Positions 27,124 to 36,400 of a stretch of DNA of 64,000 bases are shown here, one piece after another. The translations under genes were made by a program, and so were the position numbers. Origin of the DNA: Acidaminococcus timonensis (GTDB taxonomy: Bacteria; Bacillota; Negativicutes; Acidaminococcales; Acidaminococcaceae); the NCBI RefSeq assembly GCF_900106585.1, contig NZ_FNWH01000005.1, positions 123,961-187,960 on the forward strand. Reading direction: 5' to 3'. Within the stretch, counting starts at the first letter, position 1; each line of letters begins with the position of its first letter. Below the pieces are notes generated by a model. The model was not told the DNA's origin, made no database searches, and saw nothing but the letters and a program-made list of their open reading frames with translations.

Positions 27124-27564
27124 TTAGAGAATTACCATTACGTCGCCGGTGCTTACGGTATCGCCAGCGTTAACGCGGACTTCGGAAACCGTACCATCTT
27201 CAGGAGCCATGATTTCGTTCTGCATCTTCATAGCTTCCAGGATCAGCAGTACATCGCCAGCTTCAACTTTGTCGCCAGGTTTTACGTTAACGGACAGGAT
27301 CTTGCCAGGCATAGGAGCAGCCACGGTCACAGCGCCGGCAGGGGCAGCAGCAGCCGGTTTGGCAGCAGGAGCAGGAGCAGCAGCAGGAGCAGCAGCGGGA
27401 GCGGCAGCAGGAGCAGCGGCAGGAGCAGGAGCGGCTACAGGAGCAGCAGCAGGAGCAGCGGCAGGAGCAGCAGGAGCTGCAGGAGCTGCGGTTACAGCGC
27501 CGCCGACTTCTTCAACTTCTACAGTGTAAACAGTACCGTTAACGTTAACATTGAATTTTCTCAT
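27124..27564 (-). CDS. gcdC: glutaconyl-CoA decarboxylase, gamma subunit (biotin carrier)
   Basis: A 146-residue biotin carrier. A short N-terminal beta domain (RKFNVNVNGTVYTVEVEEVG) is followed by a linker of about 50 residues made almost only of Ala and Pro. The C-terminal biotinyl domain has the lysine in LEAMKMQNE. Carboxybiotin swings between GcdA and GcdB on this linker. The start is ATG 27564 after AAGGAGGG; an in-frame upstream codon at 27597 lacks a ribosome site. The linker DNA is a tract of near-repeated GCAGGAGCAGC-type units. Confidence 0.96.
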   Translation of the reverse strand: MRKFNVNVNGTVYTVEVEEVGGAVTAAPAAPAAPAAAPAAAPVAAPAPAAAPAAAPAAAPAAAPAPAAKPAAAAPAGAVTVAAPMPGKILSVNVKPGDKVEAGDVLLILEAMKMQNEIMAPEDGTVSEVRVNAGDTVSTGDVMVIL

Positions 27565-27637
27565 GAGAATACCCTCCTTAAATTGTGTAAAACGCAAGCG
27601 TTTTGATTGGCAGATCGTCCCTCAACAATCTGTGTGG

Positions 27638-27964
27638 TTAGAAGAAATGATGAGGCAGAGCCATGGGCTCCATCTTCCTCTGGTGTTCGGCAATGGCTGC
27701 CGTCAGAGCAGCGGCCACCATGTCGTCCTCATCCTGGATCATTGCCAGGACAGCAGCCATGGCTGCCACCTTTTCCTCGTCCTGCCGTTTGCTGGCTGCA
27801 GCCGAAGCTGCCGGTTTAGCTACAACAGGCTTTTTTTTCCCTTTTGCCTTGTTCTTTGTGGGGTCGACCGCATGGATCAGGACCATCAGCAGACCCAGAA
27901 CAATCAGCACGCCGAATACGATGGTCATGTTGATCAGCATAATCAGCCAAGGATTGTTGGTCAT
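27638..27964 (-). CDS. gcdD: glutaconyl-CoA decarboxylase, delta subunit (OadG-like)
   Basis: A 108-residue OadG-family subunit. One N-terminal transmembrane helix (about residues 6-30) is followed by a basic Ala/Lys/Pro-rich segment and a C-terminal region ending EHQRKMEPMALPHHFF. In the family this subunit assembles alpha, beta and gamma subunits at the membrane. The ATG follows GAGAGGTG. It lies between the MmdA-like gene and gcdC. Confidence 0.9.
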   Translation of the reverse strand: MTNNPWLIMLINMTIVFGVLIVLGLLMVLIHAVDPTKNKAKGKKKPVVAKPAASAAASKRQDEEKVAAMAAVLAMIQDEDDMVAAALTAAIAEHQRKMEPMALPHHFF

Positions 27965-28020
27965 GAACGTTTCACCTCTCTTTCCTGTACCTGAATGGTT
28001 GAAAATGGTTTATATCAAAA

Positions 28021-29547
28021 TCACAGAGGAATGTTACCGTGTTTTTTCGTTGGCCGGTCTTCCTGCTTTGATTTTAACATACGCAATGCTTTGATCAACG
28101 TGGGACGGGTGGTCTTGGGTTCGATGACCATTTCCACCATCCCGTGTTTCGCCGCATAATACGGAGTGGCGAAGTTGGTGATGTACTCCTGGGTTTTCTG
28201 TTCCACATCCGGGTCATGGCGGAAGATGATCTTGGCAGCCCCCTGGGGTCCCATGACAGCGATTTCCGCTGTGGGCCAGGCAATGACGTGGTCTGCCCCC
28301 AGATCCTGGGCGCACATGGCCAGATAGGCACCGCCGTAGGCTTTCCGGGTCACCAGGGTGATTTTGGGCACCGTGGCTTCGCAGTAGGCGTACAGCATTT
28401 TGGCACCGTGACGGATGATCCCGCCGTATTCCTGGTCCGTGCCCGGCAAAAATCCCGGGACATCCACGATGTTGATCAGGGGAATCTTGAAGGCATCACA
28501 GAAACGGATGAACCGGGCAGCCTTGTCGGACGCATTGATGTCCAGGCAGCCGGCCATGATCCGGGGCTGGTTGGCAATGATCCCTACCGTGGAGCCATCC
28601 ATACGGGCCAGGCAGGTGATGATGTTCCGGGCGTACATCCGGTGGGGTTCAACATATTCCCCGTTATCCACGATGCTGCGGATGACTTTGTACATGTCAT
28701 AGGGCATCTGGGAATCGTCGGGGACGATGGTATTCAGTTCTTCATCCATCCGGTAGGCGCTGTCACCCGTGTCATAGACCGGAGGATTTTCCCGGTTGTT
28801 GCTGGGCAGGAAGCTCAGCAGGTACCGGATCTGTTCCAGGCAGTCCGCATCGTTTTCAGCAGGAAAGTCTGCCACACCGCTGCGGGTACAATGGGTAAAG
28901 GTGCCGCCCAGGTCTTCCTGGCCCACTTCTTCGCCGGTCACGGTCTTGACCACTTCCGGCCCGGTGATGAACATCTTGGAATTCCGCTTTACCATGTAAA
29001 TGAAATCGGTCAGCGCCGGGCTGTATACAGCACCGCCGGCGCAGGGTCCCATGATGGCAGAAATCTGGGGGATCACACCGGAAGCCAGGGTGTTCTGTTT
29101 GAACATCTTGCCAAAGCCGGCCAGGGCATCGGTGGCTTCCTGGATCCGGGCACCGCCGGAATCGGCCATGCCCACAATGGGTGCACCGGTTTTCAGTGCC
29201 ATGGCCTGGACCTTGGCGATCTTGTTGGCATGCATTTCACCCAGAGAACCGCCTTCAACCGTGAAATCCTGTGCAAATACGAACACCGTGCGGCCGTTCA
29301 CTGTACCATAGCCGGTGACGACCCCATCCCCGGCCAGATACTTCTTTTCCTGGCCGAAGTTGGAGCACCGATGTTCCACAAATTTATCCAGTTCTACAAA
29401 ACTTCCCTCATCTAAGAACGAGTTTATACGTTCACGGGCTGTCATTTTACCCGCATCGTGTTGTTTCCCTACTCTTTTGGCACCGCCGCCCGCTTCGATC
29501 TTCTCGTAGCGTGCAAACATATCATCGATTTTTTCTCTTGTTGTCAA
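28021..29547 (-). CDS. acyl-CoA carboxyltransferase (MmdA/PccB-like), possible methylmalonyl-CoA decarboxylase alpha subunit
   Basis: A 508-residue carboxyltransferase of the MmdA/PccB type, clearly distinct from GcdA. The N-terminal half has ADSGGARIQEATDALAGFG and GPCAGGAVYSPALTDF. The C-terminal half has NQPRIMAGCLDINASDKAAR, VDVPGFLPGTDQE and TRKAYGGAYLAMCAQDL. Length and motifs fit the alpha subunit of Na+-pumping methylmalonyl-CoA decarboxylase. It begins at TTG after AGGAGGTG. It is first in an operon with gcdD, gcdC and gcdB and follows a succinate/acetate-type CoA-transferase. Substrate choice between methylmalonyl-CoA, propionyl-CoA and glutaconyl-CoA is unproven. Confidence 0.85.
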   Translation of the reverse strand: MTTREKIDDMFARYEKIEAGGGAKRVGKQHDAGKMTARERINSFLDEGSFVELDKFVEHRCSNFGQEKKYLAGDGVVTGYGTVNGRTVFVFAQDFTVEGGSLGEMHANKIAKVQAMALKTGAPIVGMADSGGARIQEATDALAGFGKMFKQNTLASGVIPQISAIMGPCAGGAVYSPALTDFIYMVKRNSKMFITGPEVVKTVTGEEVGQEDLGGTFTHCTRSGVADFPAENDADCLEQIRYLLSFLPSNNRENPPVYDTGDSAYRMDEELNTIVPDDSQMPYDMYKVIRSIVDNGEYVEPHRMYARNIITCLARMDGSTVGIIANQPRIMAGCLDINASDKAARFIRFCDAFKIPLINIVDVPGFLPGTDQEYGGIIRHGAKMLYAYCEATVPKITLVTRKAYGGAYLAMCAQDLGADHVIAWPTAEIAVMGPQGAAKIIFRHDPDVEQKTQEYITNFATPYYAAKHGMVEMVIEPKTTRPTLIKALRMLKSKQEDRPTKKHGNIPL

Positions 29548-29659
29548 AAATATGCACCTCCTGGGACTTCATGGTTCCAACGAAATGAAAACACGGTAAT
29601 TGTAACATAAATACGAGCCTGTTACCACCTGTTTTCCGAAAATTTCGTGGCACTGTGAA

Positions 29660-31183
29660 TTATTTTTTCTCCATGGTGCCGGTTTCCAGCATTCTTTCGT
29701 GGAAAGAGAAGGCTTCTTTGAGGATATGCGGTGTCTGGCTGTTATGGCAGGCAACGCAGGCCCGTTCGAAGTAATCTTTCAGGATGGGCTGGTACCGCGG
29801 GCTGGCAATCTTGTCAATGATGATCGGAGCTCTTTCTTTGGGAGACAGGCCACGCAGGTCAGCAACGCCCCGTTCGGAAACGATCACATCCACATCGTGT
29901 TCGTTGTTGTCGATATGGGAGCAGAAGGGAACTACGGAACTGATCTTGCCGTCCTTCCGTTCGGATTCGGCAAAGAAGATGGACAGATAGCCGTTCCGGG
30001 CAAAGTCACCGCTGCCGCCGATGCCGTTCATCAGGTTGGTCCCGTTGATGTGGGAAGAGTTCACATTGCCGTACAGGTCCACTTCGATGGCGGTATTCAT
30101 GCCGATGACACCCAGACGCCGTACCACTTCAGGGTTATTGGAGATTTCCTGAGGACGCAGGATCAGGTGGGATTTGTATTTGTCCAGGTTGCTGTAGAAC
30201 CGTTTCTGGACTTCGGCGGACATAGTCAGGGAAGCACCGGAAGCCACCCGCAGCTTACCGGCATCGATCAGATCGAACATCCCGTCCTGGATGACTTCGG
30301 TATAGACCGTCAGGTCTTCGAAATCAGAATGGACCAGCCCGTTGATCACAGCATTGGCTACAGAGCCCACCCCGGACTGCAGAGGCAGCAGGTTCTTGGG
30401 CAGACGGCCCTGTTTCACTTCATTTTTCAGGAAGTCCACCAGGTTGGCACCCATGGCCCGGGCAATATCGCTGATGGGAGCCAGTTTGCTGGGGGTATCG
30501 GGGATGTCGCAGGGAACGATGGCCACCAGTTTTTCCAGGTCACAGGGAATGTAGGTGGTACCGATCCGGTCTTCCGGCCGCTCAATGGGGATGATCTTCC
30601 GGTTGGGAGGATCCAGCGGTACATAGCAGTCGTGCATACCTTCCAGGCCTACCGGCTGGGTGGTGTTCACTTCCACGATCACTTTTTTGGCACTCTGCAC
30701 ATAACCGCAGCTTCCGCCCAGGCTGGTGGTAGGGATGATGCCGATCTTGCCCTTGCCCAGATCCTTGATGGCACAGGCTTCGATGATGGCTACATCCACA
30801 TCCCGATGATCCGGCAGGAAACCGAACCGGGCCATCTGGTTAAAGGTGCTGATATGAGTGTCCAGATACCGGATCTGACCATTGTTGATGGCGTTCCGGC
30901 AGTTTCTATCCGTCTGGTAAGGCATCCGGTTCCCTACGATACCGGCTTTGACCATTTCCGTATCTACTTCAGGTCCAGGAAGCACTGTCCATACATTCAC
31001 TTTGAAAGGATGTTCCTTCCCTCTTGCGGCCAGTGCCAGAGGTACAGCCTTGGGATAGCCGGACGGGGTGAAGCCGCTCATGCCCAGGTTCATACCATCT
31101 TGAATGAATTCGGCTGCTTTTTCTGCCGGCATGATCTTGCTCAGCGCAGCCGCACAATGGACTCGATCCGTAATATCGATCAT
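29660..31183 (-). CDS. succinate/acetate-type CoA-transferase (acetyl-CoA hydrolase/transferase family)
   Basis: A 507-residue enzyme of the succinate CoA-transferase family (YgfH/AarC/Cat1-like). The catalytic Glu is visible in LTVYTEVIQDGMFDLIDAG (about residues 298-316). GSVANAVINGL and GGSGDFARNGYLSIF are other conserved segments. It could exchange CoA between succinate, acetate and propionate. Beside an MmdA-like carboxyltransferase, a propionyl-CoA:succinate CoA-transferase role is attractive but inferred. It has its own promoter (31263-31291) and an AACAGGAGG ribosome site. Its leader contains a small hairpin, GCCTG/CAGGC. Confidence 0.87.
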   Translation of the reverse strand: MIDITDRVHCAAALSKIMPAEKAAEFIQDGMNLGMSGFTPSGYPKAVPLALAARGKEHPFKVNVWTVLPGPEVDTEMVKAGIVGNRMPYQTDRNCRNAINNGQIRYLDTHISTFNQMARFGFLPDHRDVDVAIIEACAIKDLGKGKIGIIPTTSLGGSCGYVQSAKKVIVEVNTTQPVGLEGMHDCYVPLDPPNRKIIPIERPEDRIGTTYIPCDLEKLVAIVPCDIPDTPSKLAPISDIARAMGANLVDFLKNEVKQGRLPKNLLPLQSGVGSVANAVINGLVHSDFEDLTVYTEVIQDGMFDLIDAGKLRVASGASLTMSAEVQKRFYSNLDKYKSHLILRPQEISNNPEVVRRLGVIGMNTAIEVDLYGNVNSSHINGTNLMNGIGGSGDFARNGYLSIFFAESERKDGKISSVVPFCSHIDNNEHDVDVIVSERGVADLRGLSPKERAPIIIDKIASPRYQPILKDYFERACVACHNSQTPHILKEAFSFHERMLETGTMEKK

Positions 31184-31262
31184 TTGCTTTTCCTCCTGTT
31201 GCCTGTTTGCCAGGCGTTTTTTTCTTCTGTCTGAATATTTAAATTTGGAATCTTCGTCATAA

Positions 31263-31291
31263 ATAATAGCAATATTTTAGGAAACTTGCAA
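31263..31291 (-). promoter_or_regulatory. sigma-70 promoter of the CoA-transferase gene
   Basis: Minus-strand TTGCAA, 17-base spacer, TATTAT; about 80 bases before the start codon. Confidence 0.65.
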
Positions 31292-31365
31292 GGAAAAAGC
31301 CCTTTTTCGCAGCCATAAGTTGTCGAAATAGCAGCATTTTTCCTGTCTTTTCTCCCACCTTCTCC

Positions 31366-32661
31366 CTATTTTTCTCTTTTTTGCTGTTTTTTCTTCAGGA
31401 AGATACAGTCTTCCTTCTGCCCCAGCCCCCGGACCACATCTTCAGCAAAGGCCCTGCAGGTGGGAGCCCCACAGGCTCCGCAGTCCAGCTGGGGGAACTC
31501 CTGTTCCAAGGCTTTCAGCTGCTGCATCTTTTCCAGAGCCTCACCGAAATCTTCGGCCAGCGGCGGATGGGGGTGGGGTTCCAGGGGCTTGATATAGCGC
31601 CAGGATGCAGGAAAATCCTCCAGGATCCGGCAATTCTGCATGGCTTCCAGCCGGTGGGGATCCTCCCGGCTGCGCCGCCGCTCCACCCGTACCCGCAGGT
31701 TCTTTTCGGCCACAAACTTATTGATGGCTACGCAGGGACCACCCACGCAGCCGCCGGCACAGCTGTAGCAGCAGGCATACCGCACATCATTCAGTTTGGC
31801 CATGCTGATCTGCTCCAGCAGCTCATCCACTTCCTCCGGACCCTGGGCACACACGGCATTGGTCACACCGGTGGATTCCAGTTCTCCCTGCCAGCTGCCC
31901 CAGCTGAGACTGTAGGAGGACCCCAGGATGGCCTCCGGCACTTCGTACCGGGTCTCCTGCACATGCTTGATGGCCTTGGTGAGCGGCCCGTAGATGGAAG
32001 CAATGGTGAAGGAACCGGTGACAGCCGTATGGGCCACGTCCACGGACTGGTGGATATTGGTCCCCTTAGCCGGGCAGGGAGAGATGAACCAGATTCCCAC
32101 CTGCTCCGGCGCCACCTTGAGCCGCCGGGTGGTTTCCCGCCGGGTATAAATGGCCGCCGCCTCGGCCGGGGCCAGGATGGGCAGTACCTGCTTCACCAGT
32201 TCCGGGTATTTGGTCTGGATCAGCCGCAATACAGCCGGGCAGGCCGAGGAAATCAGCGGGAACGGCCCCTTGTAATGGGCGATGTACCCTTCCATCTCCC
32301 GGCTCACATAATCGCCGGCCAGGGCCACGTCGAACACCGTATCAAATCCCAGCTCACGCAGGCCTTCCCAGATCACCGAAGCAGCGATGTTGCCGTCGAA
32401 CTGGGCGTAGAAGGAAGGGGTGGCCAGAGCGATGTTCACTTTGTACTTTTTCAGTTCATCCAGGGAATCAGCCCATCCTTCCATGGCCCGCACCGGACAG
32501 CAGCGGATGCATTCCCCGCAGTCGATGCATCGATCCGACAGGATCTCTGCCTTGCCACCGCGCACACGGATGGCCTGGACCAGACACTCCTTCACACAGA
32601 TCAGGCACCCGGTACAGCGCTCCCGATTCACCCGCACCGAATTCAGATAGGGTTCCACCAC
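31366..32661 (-). CDS. FeFe-hydrogenase-like protein with altered H-cluster pocket, possible redox/H2 sensor
   Basis: A 431-residue protein. It has an N-terminal ferredoxin domain with two 4Fe-4S motifs (CTGCLICVKEC and CIDCGECIRCC, residues 16-55), a FeFe-hydrogenase large-subunit domain, and a C-terminal Fe-S motif (LDCGACGAPTC). The four cysteines expected to hold the H-cluster cubane are present at C141 (SSACP), C196 (SPCPAK), C301 and C305 (CAGGC). The proton-transfer cysteine of TSCCP is Ala140, as in putative sensory hydrogenases. It starts at GTG after AGGAGGTGATCC and is the last gene of a cluster with an HATPase and a DRTGG protein. A sensory rather than catalytic role is inferred. 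Confidence 0.82.
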   Translation of the reverse strand: MVEPYLNSVRVNRERCTGCLICVKECLVQAIRVRGGKAEILSDRCIDCGECIRCCPVRAMEGWADSLDELKKYKVNIALATPSFYAQFDGNIAASVIWEGLRELGFDTVFDVALAGDYVSREMEGYIAHYKGPFPLISSACPAVLRLIQTKYPELVKQVLPILAPAEAAAIYTRRETTRRLKVAPEQVGIWFISPCPAKGTNIHQSVDVAHTAVTGSFTIASIYGPLTKAIKHVQETRYEVPEAILGSSYSLSWGSWQGELESTGVTNAVCAQGPEEVDELLEQISMAKLNDVRYACCYSCAGGCVGGPCVAINKFVAEKNLRVRVERRRSREDPHRLEAMQNCRILEDFPASWRYIKPLEPHPHPPLAEDFGEALEKMQQLKALEQEFPQLDCGACGAPTCRAFAEDVVRGLGQKEDCIFLKKKQQKREK

Positions 32662-32690
32662 CCTGGATCACCTCCTTCCTGACAGGGTCT

Positions 32691-33107
32691 TCAATGGGTC
32701 AGATGGAAGGTCAGGGTGACTTTCGTCCCCTTCCCCACCTGGGTGTCGATCTTCATCTCATCCGATACCTTCTTCATGTTGGGCAACCCCATGCCTGCGC
32801 CAAAGCCCATGGCCCGGATTTTTTCCGAAGCGGTGGACCAGCCTTCCTGCATGGCTTTCTGTACATCGGGGATGCCGGGTCCATGATCTTCGATGATGAC
32901 CTGGATGGCCTGGGGAGCCAGCTGCACCCGGATAGTACCCCCACCGCCGTGGATCAGGCAATTCATCTCACCTTCGTAGGTACCGATGGCAATCCGGCGG
33001 ATCAGTTCCGGAGGCAGCCCCAGCTGTTTCAGGGTGCCCTTCAGGGAGGTGGACGCCGCCCCGGCCCGTTCGAAGTCATTGGGGATGACGGTATAGGTCT
33101 CCTCCAT
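32691..33107 (-). CDS. anti-sigma-factor-like ATP-binding protein (HATPase_c)
   Basis: A 138-residue stand-alone GHKL ATPase domain of the RsbW/SpoIIAB type. The N box is GTYEGEMNCLIHGG, the G1 box EDHGPGIPDV, and the G2-like segment MGFGAGMGLPNMKKVSD. Such proteins act as serine kinases or anti-sigma factors. No sigma factor or antagonist is next to it. The neighbours are a DRTGG protein and a hydrogenase-like protein, which suggests a signalling unit; the target is unknown. Confidence 0.85.
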   Translation of the reverse strand: MEETYTVIPNDFERAGAASTSLKGTLKQLGLPPELIRRIAIGTYEGEMNCLIHGGGGTIRVQLAPQAIQVIIEDHGPGIPDVQKAMQEGWSTASEKIRAMGFGAGMGLPNMKKVSDEMKIDTQVGKGTKVTLTFHLTH

Positions 33108-33110
33108 CCC

Positions 33111-33473
33111 TTACTTCCTGTCCTTGGCGGTGCAGCCCCGCAGGCCCAGTCCATACAGCCGGCCGCAGGCTTCGAACATGGTGCAGCGGGTATACAGCAC
33201 AGGGATGTTCTTGTCCCGGGCTGCCAGCAGCACATCGTTTTCCGGATGTTTGTCACGGACGAAGATCAGAGCCGCTGCGTCGCTCACATCTGCCGTGCGC
33301 ACCACCTGCACATTCAGAAGGCCCGTAAGCAGTACTGCATCATCTTTGGCATAGGCCAGCACATCACTCATCATATCGCTGCCACAGGCAGAGCTGACCG
33401 TCCGGTTCAGGAGTTCCTGCCCGGAAATAACCCGAGCTTCCAAAACTTCTGCCACTTTTTTCAACGTAACCAT
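33111..33473 (-). CDS. DRTGG-domain protein
   Basis: A 120-residue protein whose whole length fits a DRTGG domain (VTLKKVAEVLEARVISGQEL, then SACGSDMMSDVLAYAKDDAV). DRTGG domains occur in phosphotransacetylases and in small signalling proteins next to HATPases and hydrogenase-like genes in Clostridia. The ATG follows GGAGGAAGAAGAA. It is 3 bases upstream of the HATPase gene. The ligand is unknown. Confidence 0.82.
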   Translation of the reverse strand: MVTLKKVAEVLEARVISGQELLNRTVSSACGSDMMSDVLAYAKDDAVLLTGLLNVQVVRTADVSDAAALIFVRDKHPENDVLLAARDKNIPVLYTRCTMFEACGRLYGLGLRGCTAKDRK

Positions 33474-33491
33474 TTCTTCTTCCTCCCTCTT

Positions 33492-36400
33492 TTAAAACAA
33501 TGCTTCCAATTGCTGCCGTTCCCAGGAATCCCGATAAGGGTCCAGTACCTGGAGGGCCCGAGTGGCATAGGAGGCCACCGTTCCTTCATAATGACCGGCA
33601 AGCCGGCCATCCGGATGTTTCTGTTTCAGCAGCGCAATGGCCATATATACATACCCAGCTTCCCGTGGGTTATTCATATTGCCCAGTTTGTGAAGGGCAT
33701 CATCCAGGTAGCTGATGGCTTCTTTTTCCTGATTGTCCTGCATGGAGAGCAGTGCCAGATACGATTCCACAATGGGATGGCGCCAGTAGAACACATACCG
33801 GGGAAACAGTTCATAAGCCTGCAGGAAATACTTCCTGGCTTCCGGATAACGGCCCATATTGTAGCAGGCCACTCCTGCGTTACAGGAGAACACCACCCAG
33901 CTGCTGTAGGCTTCCTGTCCTCTGGCATATTCCAGGGCCTTTTTGTACTGGTCCAGCGCCTCCTGGAACTTTCCCTGGCCCCGGCGGATCTCCCCCAGAT
34001 AATTATACGCCCCAGCGATGTTCAAGGCATACCGGTGCTGCACATTCTGGGTCACAGTAAAGGTGGAGATTGACTCTTTCAGCAGCCGCTCTGCCTCCGG
34101 GAAATTTCCCTGCATGATCATGTTCAGGCCCTTCAGTCGCAGCAGGATGCCCATTTCCTTATGGTAGTTGCATTCATCTGCCAGATTCAGGGCTACTTCC
34201 AGATAATTTTTCATTTCTTCCGTATTGCCGATCTGGATATCGTAGTAAATCATCTGTTTATAGCCCATGAGCATATAGTCCCGGTTATGGACTTCCGCTG
34301 CCTGTTCAATCAGGTTCAGGATATTCCGGACCCCTTTTTCATATTCGCCCACCCGGATGTAATGGCGGCCCATAAGATGGAGATAGGTCATCTCCAGGGC
34401 CTTCACATCCGGCGTTTCGCCGCAGGTCCGCTTGATGGTGTGCATCATTTCATCCACTTCGGCCAGGAACTGATCCAGATTGGTCTCGATGAACCGGCTT
34501 TCCCTGTCATCGGGCATCATTTCCGTACTGTTGAGCACCGGGAACAGTTCATTGCTGAAATTCAGATAATACATGAGGATCTTCAGCTTGTACCGCCCCA
34601 TATTCACCAGATCGCCGGCCTCCTGGTAATGGTATTCCAGATGATGGTACAGCCGGATATCCTGGGAGGAATGGGTCAGCCGTTTCTCCCACAGGCTGGC
34701 GATGTAGCTGTGGAGGATCCGCTGCTTGTCCACCGAAATCTGCTGTTGGATGTAATCTTTCAGCTTCTGATGGACCAGCTTGTAGATGACCTCCGGCTGC
34801 TGGGGAACCGGACGGATGAAATTGGCTTTGCGCAGGCTCTCCATGTTCTCCAAGGTCTGCAGGTTGTTCATATGCATATATTCGGAGATCATGGCCAGCG
34901 GAGCTCCATCATAGAACAGAGAAATAAAATCCAGGATTTTCTGCTGGTTGTCCGTCAGGGCAAAACACCGGGCCTTAAAGATGTTCCGCATGTTTTCCGT
35001 CAGATTGTCCAGCCTGCCAGTGGTCTTCAGGGCCATGAGGCATTCCCGCAGCAGGAACAGATTCCCTTCCGACTCTTCCCAGAGCTGCTGGACCAGTTTG
35101 TCATCCACAGGGACAGAGAGTCCGGCCTGGGTGGCATAGCGACGGATGCCCTCCCTGTCCAGCGCCTTCAACTTCAAGATCTGCAGTTTGTGGTACATGG
35201 TCACGGAGGTCTCGAACTGCTGGTAGGGCTTTTCCCGGGACGGTTGGGCCGTCAGGAGGAACAGGAACCGGTCAGACCGTTTGTGGAGGATCAAGCTGCT
35301 GAGCAGGGAAAGGCTCAAAGAATCCATCCAGTGGATATCTTCGAAGACCAGCAGGATCCGTTTCATCTGGGCTGCATTTTCCAGGACCGTATACAACGTG
35401 TGGAACACCGCATCGAACTTCAGCAGATCCTTGATTTCGGCCAGGCCCGCTTCCCGATCGCCGCTCATATCCATCTGGGGAAACAGATCACTGAGCTTCC
35501 CCGGCTCCACATTGGGGATCTTGATCTTCTCCCGGCGCACCAGGTTGTCCAGTCCTTCCACGATCCCAGTCCAGGGCCGCAGAGGGATGTTCTGCTCCGG
35601 TTTGAAGCAGTTGCTCTGGATGACTGCCACATCCGGCGGCAGCTCCCGGACCAGGGCATCTTTCAGCCCGGTCTTGCCGCTTCCTGCATCCCCCTGGATC
35701 AGCAGGGTCTTACAGGGCCTGCCTGCCAGGAATTGCTCCAGCAGTCCGCTGAGCTGGGTCAGCTCCGTTTCCCGTCCCGGTACCGTCCCCGGGATTTTTC
35801 GCGGGACGGTGGTCTCCCTGTCTTTCTCATGGTGGAGATACTCCCGCATCATCTTCTCGATTTCCGGAGGGACACTGGTCTGGAGTTCTTCCTGGAACAG
35901 GGCCTTCATCTCTTCATACAATTCGGTGGCCTGTTTCATATTCCCCTGCTCGCAATACGTCTGGAGCAGCAGGGTATAGATGGATTCATCATAGGGATCG
36001 TGTTTCAGCAGCATCCGCCCATACCGGGTCACCTGGGGCAGGTTCCGCACCGCCACCGCATCCTTCAGTTTCTGGAACAGGGCCTCCATATACAGGCTTT
36101 CCAGCCGGTCCCGCTCTGTCAGGTACCAGTTTTCGTATTCCTCTGCATCCTTGATGAAAAAGCCCTGGAGAAAAGATCCCTGGTACAGCTCCAGGTGCCG
36201 CCCCGGAGCTGCCTCGAATTCTTTCACATCCACCTTCACCTGGATTTCAGGATTGACCTTGATGATGGCCTTCCGGGGTGAAATGAACACTTCCGTACCC
36301 AAGATTTTTTTGGTTTCATACAGGGCATTCCGCAGATTTTTCCGGGCCATGGCATCGGACTTATCCGCCCACAGGATCCCACTGAGCTCATCCCTCAGGA

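Noticed and set aside
27345..27495. Possible tandem-repeat or CRISPR-like array
   Set aside because: The short irregular repeats encode the Ala/Pro linker of the biotin carrier; there are no unique spacers or cas genes.
26044..27606. 520-codon open frame with a Ser/Arg/Gly-rich end on the plus strand
   Set aside because: The Ser/Arg repeat is the antisense reading of the GcdC Ala/Pro linker; the rest is antisense to gcdB.
31201..31222. Terminator in the leader of the CoA-transferase gene
   Set aside because: The GCCTG/CAGGC hairpin has its T tract on the plus strand, where there is no gene to terminate; on the transcribed strand it is only a small leader hairpin.
34161..36281. 706-codon open frame on the plus strand
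   Set aside because: Antisense to the SARP-type regulator, whose domains are clear; the composition is that of a shadow frame.
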